DNA of 64,000 bases from Imbricaverruca yamaguchii (GCA_034440575.1 JAOTOL010001646.1:928501-992500), one strand, 5' to 3'; positions 12,300-24,444 are shown, numbered from the stretch's first letter. Made by a program: numbers and translations. The notes: generated by a model not told the origin, from the sequence alone.

Positions 12300-14490
12300 A
12301 GAGACGCGGAACACGAATCAGCTTATGTGTCGACTTGCGTACTTTTTTCGGTGCTTTGTTTCCAGCTCAATGTTGGCTCGAACCCTGCCCAATGATTTCA
12401 ACTTCATTATAGGCCCCTGTGGGCCCAGTCGCCTCCTTCACCAATTTCGGCCCTCTCATTGCCCCCATGTGTTTGCGTCTCTGATGTTTGTTAAGAAATT
12501 GACCACTCTGAGAATCTGTGCATTGCTTTTATCTTCAGACAACCGAGATCAGTCATACCCATGGATGTGGGGAATGGGCTAAGGGGCAGAGAGGTTGAGC
12601 CCTCATTCCAACTTTGAACAGGCTTAGCATTCGCCCTACGGGCTTTGCATGAAAATAAGAGACTTCAAAATGGGTCCCGCCCCAGGTTTCCCACCTTTGC
12701 GACAGTGCCGACGCCTCTGGGTATAAAAACTGGGTAGACATACTGATATGCTATATATGCCTATTTCATCTTGATGAATAATTTCAACGACCTATAATGA
12801 CGCCTTGGGGAATACCATCTGGGTAGATATAATACTGATACGCTCCATGTACCTATTTCATATTTATGAATAAACTCAATGACCAAAAATGACGCCTTTG
12901 TTTACACCAAAAGGGTAAATGTAATACTGATATGCTGCATGCACATATTTAATATCTATGGATAATTTTCCTTACTAGCTGACGTAATTTGTTCCGGGAA
13001 TGTCAAAATTAGACGGATTCGGGGTAGCCTACCACCTAGCTACCTATCTGCAAGTCGAATATCGAAACTAGTCATCATCATGCATTTCAGAGCTATCCAT
13101 CTAATAGGTTTTCAGTTATCCACGTCAGTGACAAGGGTAAAGACATGACACGAGTACGCAATGCACATGTATGAGGAAAATGAGGCAGGTTGCGGATTGT
13201 GCGGATTGTGCGGATTGTGCGGATTGTAGCGATGGTCACCGGGCATCCAAATATCTGCACCACACTATCAAATTTGCATGGGATCGTTGCATTGATCTTT
13301 CCCCAACGACGACATATGAAGGGAAGCTCTGACGAAAGAAGCTTCCACAATCCCCGCGTTATTCCCAGGGAGCTAACCGACCATGAACATGTTTTGCTTC
13401 CGATTGACAACAGCTCCACTAAAGAGACAGACGGAGCCCTTAATGCAACCATCTTCTGATGCAAGACAGCTTAGAACAAGGCGTTACCAGCTGAATACAT
13501 TTTGTCTGCCTTTTCCACTAGTAGCTCTATGCTTTCCACAATTCGAGAATGAGGAGTAGTATAGTAACGTCATAGCGCTAGAGGGCACATGCATGCATAC
13601 GAAATGAAAATGTCTGGAGTGTGATGGCTTCGCGAAAAATGCCCATCTGGATGTGCTGAGATACGGTAACCTGTTGTCACATGGTATCCGTAATTGTTGA
13701 TTGGCTGTCCAGTGTTCTAAGATTTTTTTTTCGGCTTTTCAGTAGACAACGACGGTTCGTCTAAATTCCGATGGTCTGCAGCTGTTCTGTTGTTCGGTGT
13801 TTTGCAAATGGTGGGTGTTAGCCAGCCGAGACCCATACCACTTAATCGCTGACCTTTCATCACGTTCAAATAAACCGTAGCGGCCACCATAGTTCACGTG
13901 TTTGCTTTTGTGCGGCGGCCGCACCAAGTGTGCACATATGACGTCACATGGCATTACAACTGCCATCTCGACCATTCCTGGCTGACGACCATTCCGACGA
14001 CTGACGCATAGTGCGATGAACATTCCAGGAAATCACCTGGGATGCTTTTGGTGGTTGGACGCTGGCGTTGTCTCGCACGACTCGTGAAATTCAGACGCTG
14101 TTCCGACTTGCCATCCTGAATTGTCGCCAATTAATCATTTCCACGCTAAACTTGGCGGCATATTTCACACCCGATATTCGTGAGAAAGAAAATGCTGGTG
14201 TGGTGCTGCATTTCACACGAAGGATCAGGTGTCCAGATGCGCTCCCTCAGCCGTTGTGCTTTCTCTCGCAGCATAGTTTAACGTGCTGCGGCGCTACATG
14301 ACGTGAGATTGTCTCCTGTGGTGCTATCATGACCGTTGGTTTATACACCTTCGTGAGGGCTAATGTTCTCTCAATGGTTGACCTCCCCATCCCCTGGTGA
14401 CCTTTAGACTTTACATGACATCCTGTTGAGTGGCCAGTGCTGGACGAGTTGCAGTTGAGCCACGCAATGTGTACCCAATCGATTTCATAG
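12300..14490. other. Unassigned sequence
   Basis: No gene recognised. At 12725-12975 a loose repeat occurs three times (ACTGATAYGCT followed by TATTTCAT/TATTTAAT and ATGAATAA-like words), about 110 bp apart. It may be an old tandem duplication. A 9-bp microsatellite at 13191-13227 is listed separately. Confidence 0.4.
13191..13227. repeat. 9-bp microsatellite GCGGATTGT, 4 copies
   Basis: Four perfect consecutive units. The Arg-Ile-Val frame across it is a repeat artefact. Confidence 0.9.
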
Positions 14491-14499
14491 AACATCGGT

Positions 14500-14655
14500 G
14501 CGGCGTCGTATGTGGCGACATATGCGGCGACAGTAGCGTATGCGGCGGCGTTTGCGGCGACGTCGGCGCATGTGATGACTGCGGCGTATGCGGTGATGGT
14601 GGCGTATGTGTCGACAAGGGAGTGCGCGGCGACGGCGGAGTGTGCCACTGTGCCA
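14500..14655. repeat. Degenerate GCG-rich short tandem repeat
   Basis: Imperfect repetition of words like GCGTATGCGGCGACGGTG with period of about 15-18 bp. The open frames on both strands come from this. Confidence 0.65.
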
Positions 14656-14669
14656 CGCGCCATATACCC

Positions 14670-14920
14670 CTCGCGTAGCCAGTGTTGCGCGCCATATACC
14701 CTCAAGTAGCTAGTGTTACGCGCCATATACCCTCGCGAAGCCAGCGACACGCGCCACTTACCCCGCGTAACTAACGACACTCGCCACATCCCCCCGCGTA
14801 ACCAACGATACCCGCCACATCCCCCCGCGTAACTAACGATACGCGCCACATGCCCCCGCGTAACCAACGATACCCGCCACATGCCCCTGCGTAACCAACG
14901 ATACGCGCCACCCCATCCCC
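14670..14920. repeat. 31-bp minisatellite
   Basis: The unit contains CGCGTAACCAACGATACCCG then CCACATCCCCC. The spacing of the word GCGTAA is 31 bp at 14765, 14796 and 14827. The left copies are more diverged. Confidence 0.85.
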
Positions 14921-15012
14921 GCTGCCCTGACTAGCTGCCGCCCGTGCAGATGCTTTCCTCACATCCGTGTCTTCACGTGCTCAAGAGTGAAGATTAATTT
15001 GTCGTGCAGAGC

Positions 15013-15168
15013 AGGCCTGAGGACCGAGGTGCGCAGCCATCCCGACAGCCCGAGGTGACAGGCGAGAGGACCGAGGTACGCAGCCATCCTGACAGCCAGT
15101 ATGCCCGAGGTGACAGGCCTGAGGACCGAGGTGCGCAACCTTACTGACAGCCAGAGTGGCCCGAGGTG
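15013..15168. repeat. Three imperfect copies of a ~50-bp repeat
   Basis: GAGGACCGAGGTGCGCAGCC and GACAGCC...CGAGGTGACAGG recur three times with indels between copies. Confidence 0.75.
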
Positions 15169-15189
15169 ACAGCCGTATTCGGACCCGAT

Positions 15190-15802
15190 GATGATGTCAA
15201 CCCTTTGTTCTCTGTGTTAATTCTAGCTGTTGCCACCCAGGACCCAGTTAGGGTTCTGATTTAATTAATTAAGCATGATACGACATGGTGTGCAAATAGG
15301 ATGTGACAGTTACTTTTTCTTCGAATACGATGACCATTGAAATTGCGGGTGATTTCTGCAAGTAAGCCGACCACACGGCTTTTCGTGGACGAGTAAAAGC
15401 ACAACACGACCGTGATCAGTTCCCTGATGCCTGTAAATATGCTGGCACAAGGCTTCAAAACTCTCACCCTTCAACAAAAAGCACTCGAAGTCCAGCGAGC
15501 CGATTAATATTGTCTCGCCATTATTTAAAATTCGGCAAACGCACTGTATTTGTCTGTTTCCAGCCGGGTAGGTAGTAGTGCTGCCGCTCGCCATTTGCCC
15601 CTGATCGAGCTGGAGGCAGATAAAAATAAAAGCTTCTTGATATTCGAAAGCCATTCAATTCGGTTCAGCCTTACTTTGTCTAGCAGCTCAGTGGCTGGTG
15701 TGCGAAGATCTAACCAACCGTAGTGTGAACTTGATTGCAAATAATCAAGTTATTCAAATAGCAAAGCATACGAAGATTTGCTGAGCTAGTTTCCAGTGTA
15801 CA
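15190..15802. other. Unassigned sequence
   Basis: A 114-aa minus-strand frame at 15310-15654 has no recognisable features. Nothing else was found. Confidence 0.35.
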
Positions 15803-16705
15803 TTAGGACGCGCCCTGGAGGGTCTCTGAAAATTATGCGCACTGGAGGGGGCGGATATCGCCCCATAAGATATCGGCTCCTATCAAAGCTAGAGCAACGA
15901 AATTCGCCGGGTGGATGGCTACGGTAGTGAACTCTGTTGTGTGCAAATGTCATGACACTAGGCTAATATCTTCAAGGCCAAAATGAGGTCAAATATGTTT
16001 GTTCAAAATATGTCAATCTTGTCTTGTTTGTACGACTTGGCTTGTCATTGTCATGAATCGCTGCAATTGTGTTTAAATGCACCAAAATGGGCATCAATGC
16101 TGTTTTGAACATTACTAATGATGCAATGCAGATGCTAGACTCTGCATTTAGCCTCAGGTCACGTATATAGTAGCACATTATCCGGTCATTACCTGCTCCA
16201 GTTACCGGAACCGGGCCGCCCGCCCGACTACTCCGTCGAGGGCTTGGCGCAATCGGCTTCGCAAAGAAAGGAGTAAAGTACATTAATAGAGTATGGAAAT
16301 GCTTAGGTACACAATGACCTAACATGACCTAACACGACTATTAAACTATACAGCGTAATAATATATATCAAACAAGTCGTTACTGTTGTCAATAATACTT
16401 CCCTTTTGCTAATATACTGGAAGCACACCAGCGCCGATTTTTGTGGTCTGGCGCTACAAAATATTTTTTACCTTCACAGCCCTAACTCGAAAAAAAATCG
16501 GCCGATTTCCGTTTTTGTGTGTGTGTGTGATTGTGGTTTTAGGGCGCATCGGATTTCCGTTTTTCTTGCTTTGAACAACGCGCCGGTCATTTCTATGAAG
16601 GTACGCAAATAATGGCGTATGCCGACCGGTAAAATCTGGAACTATGCACGAAAAACCTGAGGGGTTGGCGGATTTCACCCCCACCCCCTCCAGGGCGCGT
16701 GTTAA
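15803..16705 (-). mobile_element. MITE-2 copy B
   Basis: Inverted relative to copy A: it ends CCCTCCAGGGCGCGTGTTAA and begins with a decayed edge (TTAGGACGCGCCCTGGAGGG). The internal part matches copy A (for example the segment with GTTTAAATGCACCAAAATGG). A short (GT)n insertion at about 16519-16530 interrupts its right arm. No coding capacity was seen. Confidence 0.8.
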
Positions 16706-16789
16706 GGACGGCTACATTGGCGTGTATGGCGACCACTATTCTGCTCCATCTCAACGCCACTCGGGAATGAACTGGAAATGCCAAGCACA

Positions 16790-17560
16790 CGGCGTTCGCC
16801 GGAGTACATGCTGCCAAGCCACCTAAACACGCGGCGGTCTCCGGAGTGCATGCCGCCAGGCCACCTAAACACGCGGCGGTCAGTGGGTGCATGCTGCCAG
16901 GCCACCTAACGGGCATGCGAGGACCTAAAGGTCCGGAGTACGTGCCGCCAGGCCACCTAAACACGCGGCGGTCTCCGGAGTGCGTGCCGCAGGCCACCTA
17001 AACACGGCGTTCGCCGGAGTACATGCCGCCAGGCCACCTAAACACGCGGCGTTCGCCGGAGTACATGCCGCCAGGCCACCTAAACACGCGGCGTTCGCCG
17101 GAGTGCATGCCGCCAGGCCACCTAAACACGCGGCGTTCGCCGGAGGACATGCCGCCAAGCCACCTAAACACGCGGCGGTCTCCGGAGTGCATGCCGCCAG
17201 GCCACCTAAACACGCGGCGTTCGCCGGAGTGCATGCCGCCAAGCCACCTAAACACGCGGCGCCGGGATGCGCCAGCCACCTAAACACGCGGCGTTCCCGG
17301 AGTCATGCCGCCAAGCCACCTAAACACGCGGCGGTCTCCGGAGTGCATGCTGCCAGGCCACCTAAACACACGGCGTTCGCCGGAGTACATGCCACCAAGC
17401 CACCTAAACATGCGGCGGTCTCCGGAGGGCATGCCGCCAAGCCACCTAAACACGCGGCGCGGGAGTGCATGCCGCCAGGCCACCTAAACACGCGGCGTCG
17501 TGCGCGCCCTAACACGGCGTTGCCGGAGTGCATGCCGTCCGGAGTGCATGCCACCAAGCC
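16790..17560. repeat. 42-bp minisatellite, about 18 copies
   Basis: The unit is CCAGGCCACCTAAACACGCG then GCGTTCGCCGGAGTGCATGCCG, 42 bp. Two subtypes alternate, GCGTTCGCCGGAG and GCGGTCTCCGGAG, which suggests a higher-order pattern. Because 42 is a multiple of 3 the array stays open in several frames on both strands (for example 219 codons on plus). This is not evidence for a protein. The array begins about 85 bp after MITE-2 copy B ends. Confidence 0.95.
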
Positions 17561-18100
17561 ACCCCATCCTGCCTCCGCGTATACTTGCAGCTACCTACTC
17601 GGAGTCCTTTGCACCATTCCACTAAAGAGGGGAGGTTGAACGTTCTAAGAACACGGGGTGGGCTAAGTCAGCTCTAAAAATTACTTTCTTCATTCACATA
17701 CATGCGAATTATGCTGGAGGTCATAAAATGGTTGGGTTTGTTCCTGGTTCCTCCTTATCCACGTGCCTATGAAGCTACATTATGCTACAGTAGAAGTGCG
17801 CCAAGCAATCTAAAAAAAACTGATACTGTAATCTTACACAGTATCAGTTTTTGTTGTCTCCATCAAACTGGGTTATCAAGGCCGCATGACAAATGTTTGC
17901 CAGCGATTTTCATGATAGAGGCATAGGTGAATGCTCTCATTGCCGACTATGGTTAGAGGTAGTGGGATGGAGACACAGTATGGTGTGCGGAATGGAGGAT
18001 ATATTGAGTGGAGGTAGGTATACTAATCGAGCTGAAATGCAGCTTCCTCAAATATAATTAGAAGTACATCCAAGGGCTCCAAGAAAAATAGAATAAGAAA
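17561..18100. other. Unassigned sequence with a perfect hairpin
   Basis: Contains the 15-bp inverted repeat at 17815-17852, listed separately. No gene found. Confidence 0.4.
17815..17852. other. Perfect 15-bp hairpin, 8-base loop
   Basis: AAAAACTGATACTGT, loop AATCTTAC, then ACAGTATCAGTTTTT. It could be the remnant of a tiny foldback element or a structured transcript. The stem is too short for a typical animal pre-miRNA unless the pairing extends imperfectly, which I do not see. Confidence 0.85.
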
Positions 18101-18107
18101 GAGATTG

Positions 18108-18170
18108 AAAGAGAGAGAGAGAGAGAGAGAGAGGGGAGGGGAAAGAAAGAGAGAGAGGGGTGGGAGGGAA
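18108..18170. repeat. (GA)n purine tract
   Basis: A run of GA dinucleotides followed by G/A-only sequence. The Ser/Leu-Phe frames opposite are artefacts. Confidence 0.9.
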
Positions 18171-18315
18171 ATAAAAAATCAGACGGATAGATGGACAAAA
18201 TGCACTGGTATAAATCAATCGATATTGGTGATAGTGGTGACACAGGATTGGATCTTCGGGTACGTGTATTAACACATATTCATCGCTGGGTGCATATTAG
18301 TATAGGGAACACGTG

Positions 18316-19160
18316 TTAATCCGCGCCGTCTTTCCGGTCAAATCCTCACACCCGTCTCGGGGGGGGGGCGGTTGAAGACCCTCTCCTCTAAAATCCAAAC
18401 TAAACATCGCACGAAAACGAAAGAGGTGTCATCAGAAAGCGCTCGACGAGTAGGGTCCGGGTCCATCTCCAAAAAATATTTCAACCGAAAGTGACGTCAA
18501 CAGAGGGGCTAGATTTTCACGACTTTTCACGACTTACATTATGTTTTTTACTCTGGGGAGTTCATTATGAGGGATATATAAAAAAGGTATTTGGAATGAG
18601 ATAAGGATAGCGAAATCGACCAGGGCTACAATATGTTTTGGCCCCCCAAAAATAAAATTTATTTTTGTGAAATTCTCAAAATTTTGAGTTTTCAAGTTTT
18701 CTTTAATTTTCCTTTCCCAATGGGTAGAGCAAACCGAGAAACATTGTTGGAAGTCAACTTGCCCTAATAAAAAATGCTTACTTTAGCCAGAATCCTGTAT
18801 TTGAACTGCAATATGGCAAATACGCAAAATTTATATGTAGTCAAAAACGAAAGAAATGAAAAATTCAACTCATATGTTTTGTTGCATCCGTAAAGATAAG
18901 CAAACGTTGAAAGTTTCATGAAAATATTTGTATCCGTTAAAGCGTGACAACTGGTTGAACTTTTTTGGAGGTGACCTCACTTGACCTTGACTAACTCGTT
19001 GACCCTAGATGACCTGACCTAAAAAATTTGAGTCAACACGTCAAATTGATGTGGAAAAAGGTATGCCAAATTTGGGTGCGCTGCCGTGCGCCGTTCGTCC
19101 GTTATCCGCGAAAAACCTGAGGGGTGCGGTTGAAGACCCCCCCGAGACGGGACGGGTTAA
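18316..19160 (-). mobile_element. MITE-1 copy B
   Basis: Inverted copy of the element at 2774-3564, bounded by TTAA at 18316-18319 and 19157-19160. The half-site block is kept: TGACCTCACTTGACCT and TGACCCTAGATGACCT, the reverse complements of the two DR4 pairs in copy A. Confidence 0.88.
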
Positions 19161-19955
19161 GGTGATTGAGTTTCCAGCCCAGATGAACGGACGAGCAGAA
19201 CATTAGAATTGGGCACGAAATGCTATGAACAAAATATAATACTGCTGTCCAAGAGCAAACTGAATTAGCTGCCAAATTTACTTCATTACCTTGGGTTGAT
19301 AATTGCATTCCGGTAAACGAAAGCTGATCCTTGCCAAGAAAGAGCGCATAAGTCATTTATATCGGTAAGCTGAACTGCGCTGGCAGCCAATGGTGACTGA
19401 AACAGCTAAGCAGTACACGTGGTTATCCTAAAAATGTTCCAAGTGACACTGAGGCATCCCTGCCTTCTCACGGCCTAGTATAATGGAACCTGACGAACAA
19501 AGAGGAAATAGAGCGTTGTGCTAATTGAAAACCATTGCCCTCTTGACATCGTGAGAACATTCCATTCCGAGGCGGTGCAACAGTCGAGACATGCATCCGG
19601 AAGTCCGAGCAAAGCGGAGCGTGGCCTCGCCCACAGCGAAGCGCGTGACCAGCCGCACAGCAGCTGGTACTCCAGCGCGGGGCGGGGTCGCCTGCAGCCG
19701 GGCGAAATACGCCGCCGCAGCACCACCCGGATGCACAACAGTAGACGCGCTGCCGTCGACCGCCGGCGATGCCGCCCAGTCCCGCGTGCGCAACAGACTC
19801 AGGATGGCAACAGCAGGCAGTCGGATCGGGAGCTCAGCGTACCGACAGTACCGCGACCACATAGGTGACGTGAGCGGTCGCACATCGCACCGTGGCCACC
19901 ACGTTTTCGGCACGGCCTTCTCGTCTGTGCTCGCGCGTCTTTCCGGCGCCGGCAT
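19161..19955. other. Unassigned sequence
   Basis: Several overlapping open frames of up to 151 aa on both strands in GC-rich sequence before the heptamer array. No motif recognised. Confidence 0.35.
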
Positions 19956-19959
19956 AGGA

Positions 19960-20457
19960 TACCGGCCACCGGCCACCGGCTACCAGCCACCGGCCACCGG
20001 CCACCGGCCACCGGCCACCGGCCACCGGCCACCGGCCACCGGCCACCGGCCACCGGCCACCGGCCACCGGCCACCGGCCACCGGCCACCGGCCACCGGCC
20101 ACCGGCCACCGGCCACCGGCCACCGGCCACCGGCCACCGGCCACCGGCCACCGGCCACCGGCCACCGGCCACGGCCACCGGCCACCGGCCACCGGCCACC
20201 GGCCACCGGCCACCGGCCACCGGCCACCGGCCACCGGCCACCGGCCACGGCCACCGGCCACCACCGGCCACCGGCCACCGGCCGCCACCGGCCACCGGCC
20301 ACCGGCCACCGGCCACCGGCCACCGGCCACCGGCCACCGGCCACCGGCCACCGGCCACCGGCCACCGGCCACCGGCCACCGGCCACCGGCCACCGGCCAC
20401 CGGCCACCGGCCACCGGCCACCGGCCACCGGCCACCGGCCACCGGCCACCGGCCACC
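19960..20457. repeat. Heptanucleotide array (CCGGCCA)n
   Basis: About 70 copies of CCGGCCA with only a few interruptions (shortened CCACGGCC units near 20170 and 20247, CCGCCACCGG near 20281). Seven is coprime to three, so every frame reads the same 7-residue peptide repeat, giving long spurious frames on both strands. Confidence 0.97.
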
Positions 20458-20659
20458 TGGGCCACAGGGCCGACGCGCCGTGGTCGCGTGACTCCGGCGG
20501 CTGCAAGGTCACCTGCAGGGCGTGTGCATGTACCCGTACGTACGCGCGCGCGCATGACCCAGATAAGCGCCGCGGTGGCGGCCGGTGCCCGCCTGCCACC
20601 TGCCGGCCGTGGAATGTGGAGTCGCCAGCGCGTTGTCTCCTCCGGTCAGAGGTCTCCGT

Positions 20660-21640
20660 CAGGTCGACCCCGCTGCCGTCCGTCAGACCTCGGGCAGCCT
20701 TCAGAATCTGAGTCAGGACAGTCTTGGTGACCGTCAGTGCCATGGTTAGGGCAGCTATGACTACATCAAACCTCTGGTAGCCTTCAGAGTCAGGACAGTG
20801 ATGGCGACTATCCGAGCCCTGGTCAGTCTAGCTATGACAACGTCAGACCTCTGACAGCCTTCAAAGTCTGAGTCAGGACAGTGATGGCGACTACCCGAGC
20901 CATGCCCAGGCCAGCCATGACTACGTGAGACCTCTGGCAGCCTTCAGAGTCTGAGTCAGGACAGTGATGGCGACTACCCGAGCCATGCCCAGGCCAGCCA
21001 TGACAACGTCAGACCTCTGGTAACCTTCCGCGTCAGGACAGTCTTGGTGATCGTCGGAGTCATGGTCAGGCGCCGGCCATGACAACGTCAGACCTCTGGT
21101 AACCTTCTGAGTCGGGACAGTCTTGGTGATCGTCGGAGTCATGGTCAGGCGCCGGCCATGACAACGTCAGACCTCTGGTAACCTTCTGAGTCAGGACAGT
21201 CTTGGTGATCGTCGGAGCCATGGTCAGGCGCCGGCCATGACGTCAGACCTCTGGTAACCTTCTGAGTCGGGACAGTCTTGGTGATCGTCTGAGTCATGGT
21301 CAGGCGCCAGCCATGACAACGTCAGACCTCTGGTAACCTTCCGCGTCAGGACAGTCTTGGTGACTGTCGGAGACATGGTCAGGCGCCGGCCATGACAACG
21401 TCAGACCTCTGGTAACCTTCCGCGTCAGGACAGTCTTGGTGATCGTCGGAGTCATGGTCAGGCGCCGGCCATGACAACGTCAGACCTCTGGTAACCTTCT
21501 GAGTCAGGACAGTCTTGGTGATCGTCGGAGCCATGGTCAGGCGCCGGCCATGACAACGTCAGACCTCTGGTAACCTTCCGAGTCAGGACAGTCTTGGTGA
21601 TCGTCGGAGTCATGGTCAGGCGCCAGCCATGACTCCGGGC
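20660..21640. repeat. 79-bp minisatellite, about 11 copies
   Basis: The word GTCAGACCTCTGGTAACCTT recurs at 21008, 21087 and 21166, a period of 79 bp. Each unit also contains TCAGGACAGTCTTGGTGATC and GGTCAGGCGCCGGCCATGAC. The copies before 20990 are variant and shorter. Confidence 0.93.
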
Positions 21641-22044
21641 GATTTGGCAAGGCAACTTCCGGTCGAGCGAGCCCCAGAGAGTTCAGTTCTGGTCCGAGAC
21701 CACTCCTCGTAGCTGGAGTCCCACTCAGGTCAACTCATTGCTGGAGACGGCAGGCCGCCGGGCTGGCTCAGGCGCGCCCCAGCCAAGGCTGTCAGTGAAC
21801 AGGCGCCCTTCGGCCGGTGGCGCGGGTCGAGAATATGTCCGGCGGAAGTCGATCGACTGAATCACTTGGAAACACCCGGAAACGTCCGGAAACAGGTTTC
21901 CCGGGAGCGGCAGTCCCCCGGCGCTGAGTTCGCCGTCCTGCACCGCGTCGGGCGCCGCACCCGGCCGACGCTCGTGAGGCGGCCTGGTAGGCTGTGCCGC
22001 AGAGCAGACACCAAGGTTGGGCGTGGTCGGCCAGCGGCTGGCCG

Positions 22045-22770
22045 GCGGAGGATAACAGGAACTGGCGTCCGGCGTCAGTGGCGGAGGATAACAGGAACTG
22101 GCGGGCGGTGTCAGTGGCGGAGGATAACAGGAACTGGCGGCCGGTGTCAGTGGCGGAGGATAACAGGAACTGGCGGGCGGTGTCAGTGGCGGAGGATAAC
22201 AGGAACTGGCGGCCGGTGTCAGTGGCGGAGGAAAAAGAACTGGCAGCCGGCATCAGGCGGAGGATAACAGGAACTGGTAGCCGGCATCAGTAGCGGAGGA
22301 TAACAGGAACTGGCGCCCGGTGTCGTGGCGGAGGATAACAGGAACTGGCAGCCGGTCAGTGGCGGAGGATAACAGGAACTGGCGGCCGGCGTCAGTGGCG
22401 GAGGATAACAGGAACTGGCGGCCGGTGTCAATGGCGGATGATAACAGAATGGGGGGAGTGCGGAGGATAACAGGAACTGGCGGCCGCCGGATACATTGGC
22501 GGAGGATAACAGGAACTGGCAGCCGGTGTCAGTGGCGGAGGATAACAGGAACTGGCGGCCGGTGTCAGTGGCGGAGGATAACAGGAACTAGCATAACAGG
22601 AACTGGTAGCCGGCATCAGTAGCGGAGGATAACAGGAACTGGCGGCCGGTGTCAGTGGCGGAGGAGTGGCGAGGATAACAGGAACTGGTAGCCGGCATCA
22701 GTAGCGGAGGATAACAGGAACTGGCGGCCGGTGTCAGTGGCGGAGGATGACAGGAACTGGCAGCCGGCAG
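22045..22770. repeat. 36-bp minisatellite, about 19 copies
   Basis: The unit is GGAGGATAACAGGAACTGGC then GGCCGGTGTCAGTGGC, with two alternating subtypes (GGCGGCCGGTGTCAGTGG and GGTAGCCGGCATCAGTAG). Open frames (ITGTGGRCQW repeats) result from the multiple-of-3 period. The array is interrupted or terminated by a MITE at 22771. Confidence 0.95.
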
Positions 22771-23120
22771 CACTGGCGGGTCCAGGGAGCACGGGTCCCT
22801 GGATCCTCCCCCACTTGGGTCCTTTCAGGGTCCAGGGGGGGTCAATTGAATACATGCCATTCTGTTGCAGCATGGGCTGTGACGAAGCACACAAGGGGAC
22901 TTGTCGCTCAAGGGGCCTTCGGGCGTCTGGTAATGGCACCACGGCCGACGAACAGCTATCGCATTACATTGCATTACATTACATTGCACAGCCCTGACAA
23001 TTTCTAAACGTGACTTCTCCCCTGGATCAAGCAGCACAAATTAAAGATTGGAGTACTAAAATCCAGAGGGCGAAACAAAATTATAAACTCCCCGGTGGAC
23101 TAATCCTGGATACGCCACTG
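22771..23120. mobile_element. hAT-like MITE with 8-bp target duplication
   Basis: The 350-bp element begins CACTGGCGGGTCCAGGGAG and ends CCTGGATACGCCACTG, whose reverse complement starts CAGTGGCGTATCCAGG. These form terminal inverted repeats. Flanks are GCCGGCAG (22763-22770) and GCCGGCAC (23121-23128), a 7/8 match. An 8-bp duplication and CAGTGGCG-type ends are what hAT elements show. No transposase is present. A CATTA/CATTG microsatellite sits inside at about 22963-22987. The insertion target is the 36-bp array, whose units contain GCCGGCA. Confidence 0.8.
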
Positions 23121-23229
23121 GCCGGCACCAGAGGCTGCGGAAGCCGCCGCCGGATCCCTGCTGGGGACACTGGAGCAGGCACGCCCACCACACCAGGAGC
23201 CAACGGAAACCGAAGCACGACCGCACGAA

Positions 23230-23625
23230 CACCCTAGCATTCATGCCCTAGCGTGCATGCCATAGCTTTCATGTCATAGCGCTCATGTCACAGCATGCAT
23301 GTCACAGCATTCATGTCACGGCATTCATGTCGCATCATTCATGTCACGGCTTTCATGTCAGAGCATTCATGTGACAGCATTCATGTCACATCATTCATGT
23401 CATATCATTCTTGCCATAACATTCATACCCTAGCATCAATGCCCTAGCATCAATGCCCCACAATCAATGCCCTACCATCAATGCCCCATCACCAGTGCCT
23501 TAGCATCAATGCCCTAGCATCAATACCCTAGCATCAATGCCTTACCATCAATTCCTTACCATCAATGCCCGAGCATCAATGCCCCAGCGTCAATGTCCTA
23601 GCATAAATGCCCTAGCATAAATTCC
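23230..23625. repeat. 14-bp degenerate minisatellite, about 28 copies
   Basis: The left half is CATTCATGTCACAG-type and the right half CATCAATGCCCTAG-type. The two subtypes meet near 23430 with intermediate units between them. Confidence 0.93.
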
Positions 23626-24440
23626 AAAGCTGAAGTACAACCTCACTGCTGAAGTACAACCTCAAGTAAGCATTTGTGTGCACATTAGTGTGCCCGGGTA
23701 AAAAAAACAGCGAATTCCTTTAAGTATCTACACACATTTTGCAAGTCATTACTAAGTATTGGGAGGGGGATGAGCAACTTTCAAATCGATGGATGATTGT
23801 CTAGCCAAGAGAGGACTTACAAATAAATGATTAAGGGACCAGATGCTATTCATTATTGTGGTCGATGGTAATATCAGAACGACATAATTGCCATCTTCTG
23901 TATGTACTTATGAACGACTTTGATCCAGGCTATGGGTGTTTATTTGTGCTTCGAGCGAAACACAGGGATTCAAAGTAAAATGTTGAATGCTTCTGAATGT
24001 ATCATTATTTACATCTTCATGCAAGTAACTTGCACTGCGTCATAGCTTTATCCGGGAGTTGGTAACGTTCGCACCCATGACAAAAGTGCCTAGCATGCGT
24101 GGTTCTAAATACGAAACATCGACAAATCTGGGTTATCGGTTTGCATTGCAGAACATCAGCATGCTCCAGTGTTGAGAGCATGGCCAATGGCCATTGTCTT
24201 TTCATGATCATATCAGGAACAATGGCCCGGTGGCGTACCCCGAATGGCTCAGCAGCCGTCACAGAACTGTTCTAGCGTTACGTGTCGGCGAAAATTCCCC
24301 CAACATTGTTCGATTACTCAACTAGTCGGCGCTTCCAAATACATGGGATGATCGTAATGCATGGGCTCAATAGAACCTGTGTGTAGTCATTGTTCTTCTC
24401 AATTTATTGCGACAGCTCCTTGTGCTCATTTTCGACTGGT
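23626..24440. other. Unassigned sequence
   Basis: No gene or element recognised apart from a short duplication GCTGAAGTACAACCTCA near 23630-23665. Confidence 0.4.
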
Positions 24441-24444
24441 GGGC

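Noticed and set aside
19591..20743. 379-codon plus frame and 314-codon minus frame (GHRPPAT / WPVAGGR repeats)
   Set aside because: Direct consequence of the CCGGCCA heptamer array plus GC-rich flanks.
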